In this document: one piece after another, positions 1-4,995 of the stretch
Numbering within the stretch: the first letter of the stretch is position 1
Layout of the letters: each line of letters opens with the position of its first letter
From: Bacteroidales bacterium
GTDB lineage: Bacteria > Bacteroidota > Bacteroidia > Bacteroidales > UBA3663
Assembly: GCA_017632695.1 (NCBI GenBank)
Contig: JAGBQS010000115.1
Coordinates: forward strand, 1-5,088
Direction of reading: 5' to 3'
Length of the DNA: 5,088 nucleotides
Position numbers and translations under genes: made by a program
The notes under the pieces: generated by a model
What the model saw: only the letters and a program-made list of their open reading frames with translations
The model's database searches: none
What the model was told of the DNA's origin: nothing

Positions 1-244
1 CCTCAGAGGTCCACCAGACGTTGTTGTGGCTCTCTTCGTTATCTACAATATACTTATCATTAGGAGAACGCCCGGTAAAGATACCAGTCATTACGTTAAC
101 AGCACCGACTTCGGTTTCCTGACCAACCTCATAGCCTGTGAGCTTAGCGTCGGTCTCAGCCTTAAACAACTCCTCGTACGAAGGATTGTGAGCGATCACG
201 GTCGAACCGGTGATACCATACTTAGTCAAATCTAAATTTGCCAT
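1..244 (-). CDS. pckA: Phosphoenolpyruvate carboxykinase (ATP), N-terminal part; gene runs off the left edge
   Basis: The gene starts at ATG 244-242 and stays open for 81 codons to the window edge, so only the N-terminus is present (the family is usually about 530-540 residues). The enzyme is cytosolic and interconverts oxaloacetate plus ATP with phosphoenolpyruvate, CO2 and ADP. It serves gluconeogenesis and, in many gut Bacteroidales, fermentative CO2 fixation. The translation begins MANLDLTKYGITGSTVIAHN and carries the family block GAVNVMTGIFTGRSPNDKY at residues 47-65. Its Arg59 corresponds to the substrate-binding arginine in the TGRSPKDK motif of ATP-type PEPCKs. The block VWWTSE follows at the edge. 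The start is supported by the usual Bacteroidales N-terminus and by an AAAGG (253-249) four bases upstream. A clear promoter lies at 319-350. The catalytic P-loop and metal site are outside the window, so intactness cannot be judged. Confidence 0.95.
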   Translation of the reverse strand, partial: MANLDLTKYGITGSTVIAHNPSYEELFKAETDAKLTGYEVGQETEVGAVNVMTGIFTGRSPNDKYIVDNEESHNNVWWTSE

Positions 245-318
245 AATACCTTTGTTTATTAGTTAAAATTGAATTAGATTATTTATCAGCAAAAGTCTGT
301 ATTTATCTTTTAGCCGCG

Positions 319-350
319 CAAATATACTGAATAAATCCGACATAGCCAAA
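319..350 (-). promoter_or_regulatory. Bacteroidales-type promoter of pckA
   Basis: On the minus strand TTTG (350-347) is followed after exactly 20 bases by TATATTTG (326-319). This matches the -33/-7 consensus TTTG-N19-21-TAnnTTTG used by the primary sigma factor of Bacteroidetes. Transcription should start near 313, giving an A/T-rich leader of about 70 nt before the pckA ATG. The promoter assignment is inferred from the sequence match alone. Confidence 0.8.
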
Positions 351-357
351 AGATTGC

Positions 358-371
358 CGCTTTTTAAAGCG
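358..371. promoter_or_regulatory. Palindrome upstream of the pckA promoter, candidate regulator site
   Basis: CGCTTT-TT-AAAGCG is a perfect 6+6 bp inverted repeat with a 2-bp centre. It lies 8 bp upstream of the pckA -33 box, centred about 50 bp upstream of the predicted transcription start, where activators commonly bind. No binding protein can be named. A/T-rich dyads also occur by chance, so this is a candidate only. Confidence 0.35.
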
Positions 372-380
372 ATATTAAAG

Positions 381-424
381 AAAATTGCCACCGAATGACA
401 AGTTAACTTATCATCTGTGGCAAT
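381..424 (-). terminator. Long-stem intrinsic terminator after the DUF3127 gene
   Basis: Just after the DUF3127 stop, the minus strand reads ATTGCCAC (424-417), an inner segment with a palindromic centre AAGTTAACTT (409-400), then GTGGCAAT (391-384) running into TTTTC. The outer 8 bp pair perfectly. The inner arms pair with G-U wobbles and one small bulge, so almost the entire 41-base segment can fold into one hairpin. The T-run supports termination of minus-strand transcription, which would insulate pckA from read-through. Confidence 0.7.
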
Positions 425-431
425 CTATTCA

Positions 432-857
432 TCAGAAAGGAAGATCTTCCGTCGGATTAGGTGCTGCAGGAGCCGGAGCCTGCGGGAACTGACCTACTAC
501 CGGAGCGGGCTGAGCCATGGGAGCAGCCTGCTGAACGGGAGCACCGTAGGCCGGAACACCGATGGTGGCAGGGTCGATCTTCTCGACTTTCCAACCGCGC
601 ACATCAGTTGACCAGCGCTCTACTCCGTCACGGCCCACATAGGAACGACTCTCGAGATCGAAGCTAAGATTGATGTCGTCGCCAACCTGCAACGGATTCT
701 GATCGATGGCTTCGTTGAAGAAGTTGAAGAGCACCTTGCGAGGGAAACGGTCATAGGTCTCGAGGACATACTCCTGTTTTCTCCATTGGTTGCCGGTACG
801 CTGGCCGACGCCCTGCTGCAATGGCAGCACTTGTGTAATTTTTCCTTTGATTTCCAT
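432..857 (-). CDS. DUF3127 protein with SSB-like C-terminal tip
   Basis: This 141-residue protein belongs to the DUF3127 family, small proteins of unknown function found in Bacteroidetes. Residues 1 to about 95 (MEIKGKITQVLPLQQGVG..., QEYVLETYDRFPRKVLFNFF, INLSFDLESR, WSTDVRGWKVE) form the conserved domain. Its strand pattern and basic/aromatic residues resemble an OB fold. Residues 96-136 are a Pro/Ala/Gln-rich, probably disordered linker, and the protein ends TEDLPF. The domain-linker-acidic-tip plan is that of bacterial single-stranded DNA-binding proteins, whose last residues (DDIPF in E. coli) dock partner enzymes. Nucleic-acid binding is therefore plausible but inferred. I chose the ATG at 857-855 because the family begins with MEIKG and because the longer frame, opening at 923, would run through the promoter -7 box at 901-908. 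The gene appears monocistronic, divergent from rsfS, with its own promoter and terminator. Confidence 0.88.
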   Translation of the reverse strand: MEIKGKITQVLPLQQGVGQRTGNQWRKQEYVLETYDRFPRKVLFNFFNEAIDQNPLQVGDDINLSFDLESRSYVGRDGVERWSTDVRGWKVEKIDPATIGVPAYGAPVQQAAPMAQPAPVVGQFPQAPAPAAPNPTEDLPF

Positions 858-886
858 ACTTATGTATTTAAAGTGTGATTTGTTTT

Positions 887-903
887 CGCAAAATTGCGTG
901 CAA
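887..903. promoter_or_regulatory. Overlapping dyads at the DUF3127 transcription start, operator-like
   Basis: Read on the minus strand, TTGC (903-900), GCAA (897-894) and TTGC (891-888) alternate every 6 bp, giving two overlapping inverted repeats: TTGC-AC-GCAA and CGCAA-TT-TTGCG. The tract begins in the -7 box and covers the predicted start site, a classic place for repressor binding. No cognate regulator is identifiable and the half-sites are short. Confidence 0.3.
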
Positions 904-931
904 ATATAGCGCTTTTTCGCCATACAAACAA
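901..931 (-). promoter_or_regulatory. Promoter of the DUF3127 gene
   Basis: The minus strand carries TATATTTG at 908-901, a full match to the Bacteroidetes -7 consensus and identical to the pckA -7 box. The upstream element is either TTG (931-929, 20-base spacer) or TTTG (928-925, 16-base spacer). The first has the better spacing and the second the better sequence. The predicted start is near 895, giving a leader of about 38 nt. Confidence 0.65.
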
Positions 932-939
932 CTTTTTCG

Positions 940-971
940 GCATTTTTTTATGCAAAACTGCATTTTTTTAT
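940..971. repeat. Two direct copies of GCATTTTTTTAT in the divergent promoter region
   Basis: GCATTTTTTTAT occurs at 940-951 and again at 960-971, a 20-bp period or about two helical turns. The first copy is also a short palindrome (GCAT-T6-ATGC, 940-953). The tract lies between the DUF3127 promoter and the rsfS promoter. Phased T-tracts could bend DNA or act as an upstream element, but this is inferred from position only. Confidence 0.5.
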
Positions 972-1002
972 CGAAATTATCGAGATTGTCATAATTTATT
1001 AT

Positions 1003-1010
1003 TAACTTCG
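1003..1010 (+). promoter_or_regulatory. Probable -7 box of the rsfS-ftsH-cdsA operon
   Basis: TAACTTCG at 1003-1010 matches TAnnTTTG with one mismatch and is followed by CGC, as the other two -7 boxes in this window are followed by CGC or CAC. No good TTTG lies 19-21 bases upstream (TTATCG near 977-982 is the nearest). If the box is real, transcription starts about 0-6 bases before the rsfS ATG, so the message would be nearly leaderless. Confidence 0.45.
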
Positions 1011-1020
1011 CGCCCGAAAA

Positions 1021-1374
1021 ATGAAAGATAAACTGTTAAATACAATCGTCGAAGGCTTGCAAGGTTGCAAGGCCCGCGACATAAAGATCATCGACATGAG
1101 CCGGCTGGAAGAAGCCGCCTTCAACTACTTCGTGGTGTGCGAAGGTAATTCGTCGACCCAGGTTTACGGCATTGCCAACAACCTGATGAAACACGTACAT
1201 GACTCCCTCGGCCAGCGTAACCAGGGAACGGTGGGCATGCAGAACAAGATGTGGATTGCCATCGACTACGGCTACATCCTGGTACATGTTTTCCAGCCGG
1301 AAACCCGCCAGTTCTACAGTCTGGAGTCGCTTTGGGAAGATGCCGGCATCACCAGTATTGAAAACGATGATTAA
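1021..1374 (+). CDS. rsfS: Ribosomal silencing factor RsfS (Iojap/YbeB family)
   Basis: This is a 117-residue protein, full length for the family. RsfS binds ribosomal protein uL14 on the large subunit and blocks joining with the small subunit, lowering translation when nutrients are short. Family marks are ARDIKIIDMS (18-27), YFVVCEGNSSTQVYGIA (36-52, where many homologues have TGxSxRQVxAIA), MWIAIDYGYILVHVF (77-91) and RQFYSLESLWEDA (96-108). The ATG at 1021 is the only sensible start: an in-frame TAA at 1003-1005 closes the frame upstream, and the next Met (residue 26) lies inside the fold. It heads a tight operon, with ftsH starting 13 bases after its stop. The same rsfS-ftsH-cdsA order is, as I recall, common in Bacteroidales. 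Confidence 0.94.
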   Translation: MKDKLLNTIVEGLQGCKARDIKIIDMSRLEEAAFNYFVVCEGNSSTQVYGIANNLMKHVHDSLGQRNQGTVGMQNKMWIAIDYGYILVHVFQPETRQFYSLESLWEDAGITSIENDD

Positions 1375-1387
1375 ATACTTTTAAATA

Positions 1388-3478
1388 ATGGCAGAAAAAG
1401 ACATCAACAAACAGCCGGAACAAACAGCCGACGGCAAGAGTTTCGTCAAATTCGGCAATAAAGAAAACGGCAAGGGCGGCTACAACTTCACCTTCCGTTT
1501 CAACTTCTTCTATATTTACCTGCTGGTAGCCGGCTTCCTCGCCTTCCTCTACTTCCGTGGCGGAGAAAGCAGTGTGAGCCGTACGGTGGACTATAGCGAA
1601 TTCCAGCAGCTGGCTAAGGAAGGCTACTTTGAACAGGTAACCGTCAATGCCCGCAATGTGGAAGCCAACGGCAAACTTGCCAAGGATCCCACCGAAATCA
1701 ATGCCAATCTGGGCGAACTGTATAACGACAGCCAGAAACAGGGCGGCAAGCTTTCGGTCAATACGGTCATTCCAAGCGGAGACCGTTTTGCCGAAGAAGT
1801 CAACGAATGGAAAAATGCCGACGACAGCCTGTGCAAGGATCTGGATGTGCGGTACGAAAAGGACGAGTTCTGGCACGATATGCTGATTAACTTCGGTCCG
1901 CTGATTCTGATGATTGTCCTGATGTACTTCATCTTCTTCCGCGGTTTCTCGAAGATGGGTGGCGGCCCCGGCGGTATTTTCAACGTCGGCCGCTCGAAGG
2001 CCTCCATCTACGAAGGTGACAACAAGATGCAGGTTACCTTCAAGGATGTGGCAGGACTGTCGGAGGCTAAGCAGGAAGTGCAGGAAATTGTCGAGTTCCT
2101 GAAGAACCCGCAACGATACACCGACCTGGGCGGCAAGATTCCGAAGGGCGCCCTTCTGGTAGGCCCTCCCGGTACCGGTAAAACCCTGCTGGCCAAGGCG
2201 GTTGCCGGCGAGGCTAATGTGCCGTTTTTCTCGATGTCGGGTTCCGACTTTGTGGAAATGTTTGTAGGCGTGGGTGCCAGCCGTGTGCGCGACCTTTTCC
2301 GCCAGGCAAAGGAAAAGGCGCCCTGTATCATTTTCATCGACGAGATTGATGCCGTAGGCCGCGCCCGTACCGCCCGCAACATGACCGGCGGCAACGATGA
2401 ACGCGAGAACACCCTGAACCAGCTGCTGACCGAGATGGACGGTTTCGGTACCAACAGCGGCGTCATCATTCTGGCAGCCACCAACCGTGCCGACATTCTG
2501 GACAAGGCGCTGCTGCGTGCAGGCCGCTTCGACCGACAGATACATGTGGATCTGCCGGAACTGCAGGACCGCATCGAGATCTTCAAGGTTCACTTGCGTC
2601 CGCTCAAACTTGCCAAGGATCTTGACATTAACAAGCTGGCACGCCAGACTCCCGGCTTCTCCGGTGCCGATATCGCCAACGTATGTAACGAGGCTGCCCT
2701 GATTGCAGCCCGGCACGAAAAGAAGAGCGTGGATGCTACGGACTTCAACGATGCCGTCGACCGTATCATCGGCGGTCTGGAAAAGAAGTCGAAGATCATG
2801 ACGCAGGAGGAGAAACAGAGCATCGCCGTTCATGAGGCCGGACATGCTACCATATCCTGGCACCTCAAATACGGTTCGCCGCTGGTGAAGGTCACCATCG
2901 TTCCTCGCGGAAAGGCTTTGGGTGCCGCCTGGTATATGCCGGAGGAACGCCAGATTACCGTCAAGGAAGCCATGCTCGACGAACTGTGCTCTCTGCTGGG
3001 AGGCCGCGCTGCCGAGGAACTGTTTATCGGCAGCATCTCGAGCGGTGCCGCCAACGATCTGGAACGTGTAACCAAGCAGGCTTACGCTATGGTTGCCTAC
3101 TACGGCATGAGTAAGCGTCTGCCCAATGTCTGCTACTATGACAGCACCGGTCAGGACTACGGCTTTACCAAACCGTTCAGCGATGAACGTGCCCGCATCA
3201 TCGATGAAGAGGTCTCGGCCATGATTTCAGAACAATACGAGCGTGCCAAGCAAATCCTCAAGCAATACGAAGAAGGCCACGCCAGCCTGACCCAGCGACT
3301 GATGGAACGCGAGGTAATCTTCACCGATGACGTGCAGGATATCTTCGGTCCGCGCCAATGGGCTTCGCGTACGGAGGAACTTCTGGAAGAAAGCAAAGTT
3401 ACTAATAAGGCAGACGAAGATGCTGTTGCCGACAACACGGACGCTGCTGAAAATGAAGAAACCGATGAGTCTAAGTAA
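1388..3478 (+). CDS. ftsH: ATP-dependent zinc metalloprotease FtsH
   Basis: This 696-residue inner-membrane AAA+ protease degrades misassembled membrane proteins and selected soluble regulators. After a polar N-terminus come TM1 (about 38-56), a periplasmic domain (about 57-164) and TM2 (about 165-185), then the cytosolic part. The AAA module shows Walker A GPPGTGKT (259-266), the pore loop MFVGVG (291-296), Walker B IIFIDEID (314-321) and the second region of homology with arginine fingers Arg377 and Arg380 in RAGRFDR. The peptidase domain has the zinc motif HEAGH (482-486) and the third ligand Asp557 in GAANDLER. The block GKALGAAWYMPEERQIT (508-524) is the usual Bacteroidetes form. The last 35 or so residues are a low-complexity acidic tail. 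All catalytic residues are present, so it should be active as a hexamer. It is co-transcribed with rsfS, and its 3' end overlaps cdsA. A long open frame on the opposite strand is explained by codon bias. Confidence 0.98.
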   Translation: MAEKDINKQPEQTADGKSFVKFGNKENGKGGYNFTFRFNFFYIYLLVAGFLAFLYFRGGESSVSRTVDYSEFQQLAKEGYFEQVTVNARNVEANGKLAKDPTEINANLGELYNDSQKQGGKLSVNTVIPSGDRFAEEVNEWKNADDSLCKDLDVRYEKDEFWHDMLINFGPLILMIVLMYFIFFRGFSKMGGGPGGIFNVGRSKASIYEGDNKMQVTFKDVAGLSEAKQEVQEIVEFLKNPQRYTDLGGKIPKGALLVGPPGTGKTLLAKAVAGEANVPFFSMSGSDFVEMFVGVGASRVRDLFRQAKEKAPCIIFIDEIDAVGRARTARNMTGGNDERENTLNQLLTEMDGFGTNSGVIILAATNRADILDKALLRAGRFDRQIHVDLPELQDRIEIFKVHLRPLKLAKDLDINKLARQTPGFSGADIANVCNEAALIAARHEKKSVDATDFNDAVDRIIGGLEKKSKIMTQEEKQSIAVHEAGHATISWHLKYGSPLVKVTIVPRGKALGAAWYMPEERQITVKEAMLDELCSLLGGRAAEELFIGSISSGAANDLERVTKQAYAMVAYYGMSKRLPNVCYYDSTGQDYGFTKPFSDERARIIDEEVSAMISEQYERAKQILKQYEEGHASLTQRLMEREVIFTDDVQDIFGPRQWASRTEELLEESKVTNKADEDAVADNTDAAENEETDESK

Positions 3479-4385
3479 ACTTTTCAACCGCTCCCTGTTG
3501 CTCCGCACCATAACCGGCGTTATCCTGGTAGCTGCCATTATCGGCTGCATCCTGGCAGGTCCGTACACGTATTCAGGTTTGTTTTCGTTCCTGATTTTCG
3601 GTGTGTTGTGGGAATTCTACGATCTCATTAACAAGAGCAAGGAAGTACGTATCTTACGCGGCCTCCATTCGCTGGCCGGTGTGCTGCTGTTCTGGTGTTT
3701 CTTCATCAGCGCATCGCATGTCTCAAACCTGGGCAATAACATCTTCGTGCTGTATCTGGTGTACTGCATGGCGCTGTTCATCAGCCGTCTGTACAGCAAA
3801 CAGGCCTATCCCCTGCGCGAACTGGCTTATATCCTGCTCGGTCAGGTGTATATCGCCCTTCCGTTGTCGCTGCTCAATTCCATCGCCTTCCACAGTATTG
3901 CCATTCCTTTGGGCAACATTAACGACGATTACAACGGCATCCTGCTGCTGGCTTTGTTTTTCTTCCTGTGGTGCAACGATACCGGAGCGTTCCTGACAGG
4001 ATGCACCTTGGGCCGTCACCGTCTCTTTGAGCGCGTTTCGCCCAAGAAGTCATGGGAAGGGTTCTTCGGCGGTCTTGTATTTAATATCCTGCTGGCCCTC
4101 GCCTTCTATCAGGCTTCGTTCTGGGGCTTGCTCGGTCAGGATCTGCACGAACTGGTTCACTACACACGTCTGGACTGGATCGGTCTGGGCATCTTTATCT
4201 CGGTGTTCGGAACCTTCGGCGATCTGGTGGAAAGTTTCGTGAAGCGTTTTGTAGGCGTTAAGGATTCCGGTCGAATTCTTCCGGGACACGGCGGCATGTG
4301 GGACCGTTTCGATTCCCTGCTGCTCGCTGCTCCTGCCATGATGTTCTATCTGGTACTGATTGCTTTGATCAAGAATCTGATCTGA
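3465..4385 (+). CDS. cdsA: Phosphatidate cytidylyltransferase (CDP-diglyceride synthase)
   Basis: The product is a 306-residue polytopic membrane enzyme that turns phosphatidic acid and CTP into CDP-diacylglycerol, the precursor of phosphatidylethanolamine and other phospholipids. It has about eight hydrophobic segments. Conserved blocks are LWCNDTGAF (168-176), SPKKSWEGFFGG (192-203) and the complete CDP-diglyceride synthase signature at 257-283: S-x-V-K-R, then KDSGRILPGHGG, then DRFD. The start is uncertain. ATG 3465 overlaps ftsH by 14 nt; ATG 3453 (MKKP..., four residues longer) overlaps by 26 nt. Either fits the family, and I prefer 3465 for the smaller overlap and the purine-rich GAAGAA just upstream. 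The frame stays open further upstream inside ftsH, but that part has no family similarity. The overlap suggests translational coupling to ftsH. Two hairpins after the stop end the operon. Confidence 0.96.
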   Translation: MSLSKLFNRSLLLRTITGVILVAAIIGCILAGPYTYSGLFSFLIFGVLWEFYDLINKSKEVRILRGLHSLAGVLLFWCFFISASHVSNLGNNIFVLYLVYCMALFISRLYSKQAYPLRELAYILLGQVYIALPLSLLNSIAFHSIAIPLGNINDDYNGILLLALFFFLWCNDTGAFLTGCTLGRHRLFERVSPKKSWEGFFGGLVFNILLALAFYQASFWGLLGQDLHELVHYTRLDWIGLGIFISVFGTFGDLVESFVKRFVGVKDSGRILPGHGGMWDRFDSLLLAAPAMMFYLVLIALIKNLI

Positions 4386-4405
4386 TCTGTCGGACGAGCT
4401 TCCTT

Positions 4406-4424
4406 ATTGCCGGACGGCAATTTA
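4406..4424 (+). terminator. First of two tandem hairpins after cdsA
   Basis: ATTGCC-GGAC-GGCAAT (4406-4421) is a 6-bp stem with a four-base loop, starting 20 bases after the cdsA stop and followed by TTAATA. The T-run is short, so on its own it would be a weak terminator. It may act together with the next hairpin. Confidence 0.45.
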
Positions 4425-4430
4425 ATATAA

Positions 4431-4470
4431 CAAGGCGGAACCTGTATGATTCAGATTCCGCCTTGATTTT
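4431..4470 (+). terminator. Main intrinsic terminator of the rsfS-ftsH-cdsA operon
   Basis: CAAGGCGGAA (4431-4440) pairs perfectly with TTCCGCCTTG (4456-4465). The inner CTG/CAG adds three more pairs past one mismatch, leaving a loop of about 7 bases. ATTTT follows the stem on the plus strand. Read from the minus strand the hairpin is followed by TTATATTAA, so it may also stop transcripts coming from the convergent dtd gene. Confidence 0.85.
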
Positions 4471-4483
4471 ATGCTGGCTTAAG

Positions 4484-4526
4484 CTTACTGATGCTTACTT
4501 AACTTACTTTGTTTATTTGACTTACT
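4484..4526. repeat. Degenerate CTTACT repeats at the 3' end of dtd
   Basis: CTTACT occurs at 4484-4489, 4494-4499, 4503-4508 and 4521-4526, at intervals of 10, 9 and 18 bp, so the period is about 9-10 bp with one eroded copy (TTTATT near 4512). Read with dtd it is AGTAAG, and the dtd stop codon lies within the last copy. It fills the space between dtd and the operon terminator. No function is apparent. Confidence 0.55.
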
Positions 4527-4974
4527 CCCTCCGCTTCGAATCCATACAGATCGTTACTGGACCGTCGTTCAGCAACTCGACCTTCATATCGGCTCCGAAA
4601 CGTCCGCTGCCGACCGGTTTCCCCAACCCTTCGGCTGCCAGCGTCAGGAATTTTTCGTACAAAGGTACAGCGATGTCGTGTCCGGCTGCCCGGATATAAC
4701 TCGGGCGGTTCCCTTTGGCTGTCAATGCATGCAGGGTAAACTGGCTTACAATCAGGATCTCGCCGCCTATATCCAGCACGGACCGGTTCATGACTCCGTT
4801 CTCGTCATCGAAAATCCGGAGCGCCAGCACTTTTTTCGTAATCCATTCCACATCGGCTTCCGTATCGGCCTCCTCGAAGCCGGCCAGCACCAGAAGCCCC
4901 TGACCGATGGCCGATTTCAATACGCCATCGATAGTAACCGAAGCATGACGGACTCGCTGAATAACTACTCGCAT
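4522..4974 (-). CDS. dtd: D-aminoacyl-tRNA deacylase (D-Tyr-tRNA deacylase)
   Basis: This is a 150-residue protein, full length for the DTD family. It acts in the cytosol as a homodimer that hydrolyses D-amino acids (and mischarged glycine) from tRNA, keeping them out of protein. The N-terminus MRVVIQRVRHASVTIDG is typical. The active-site motif SQFTL is at 77-81, GNRPSY at 88-93, and the Gly-cisPro motif NDGPVTI at 136-142, where Gly138-Pro139 exclude L-aminoacyl substrates. All key residues are intact. The ATG at 4974-4972 gives the canonical family start. No Bacteroidales -7 box is evident between it and the window edge, so the promoter is either unusual or lies further upstream, perhaps before a preceding gene. 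The gene converges on cdsA and is flanked on both sides by short degenerate repeats. Confidence 0.96.
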   Translation of the reverse strand: MRVVIQRVRHASVTIDGVLKSAIGQGLLVLAGFEEADTEADVEWITKKVLALRIFDDENGVMNRSVLDIGGEILIVSQFTLHALTAKGNRPSYIRAAGHDIAVPLYEKFLTLAAEGLGKPVGSGRFGADMKVELLNDGPVTICMDSKRRE

Positions 4975-4995
4975 ATTTACCTGTTTTTTTACTTA

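Noticed and set aside
26..235. A 69-codon plus-strand frame at the left edge
   Set aside because: It lies antisense to the pckA N-terminus, which is a strong family match.
858..923. A 22-residue N-terminal extension of the DUF3127 protein
   Set aside because: It has no family similarity, crosses the -7 promoter box at 901-908, and the conserved family start is MEIKG at 857.
1349..2863. A 504-codon open frame on the minus strand opposite rsfS and ftsH
   Set aside because: Its codons are in exact register with ftsH codons, so a stop could arise only where ftsH uses TTA, CTA or TCA, which this gene avoids. The translation has no recognisable domain, while ftsH on the plus strand is unmistakable.
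3327..3464. Longer cdsA start inside ftsH
   Set aside because: The extra residues are an out-of-frame reading of the ftsH 3' end and do not resemble CdsA. Only the ATGs at 3453 and 3465 are plausible.
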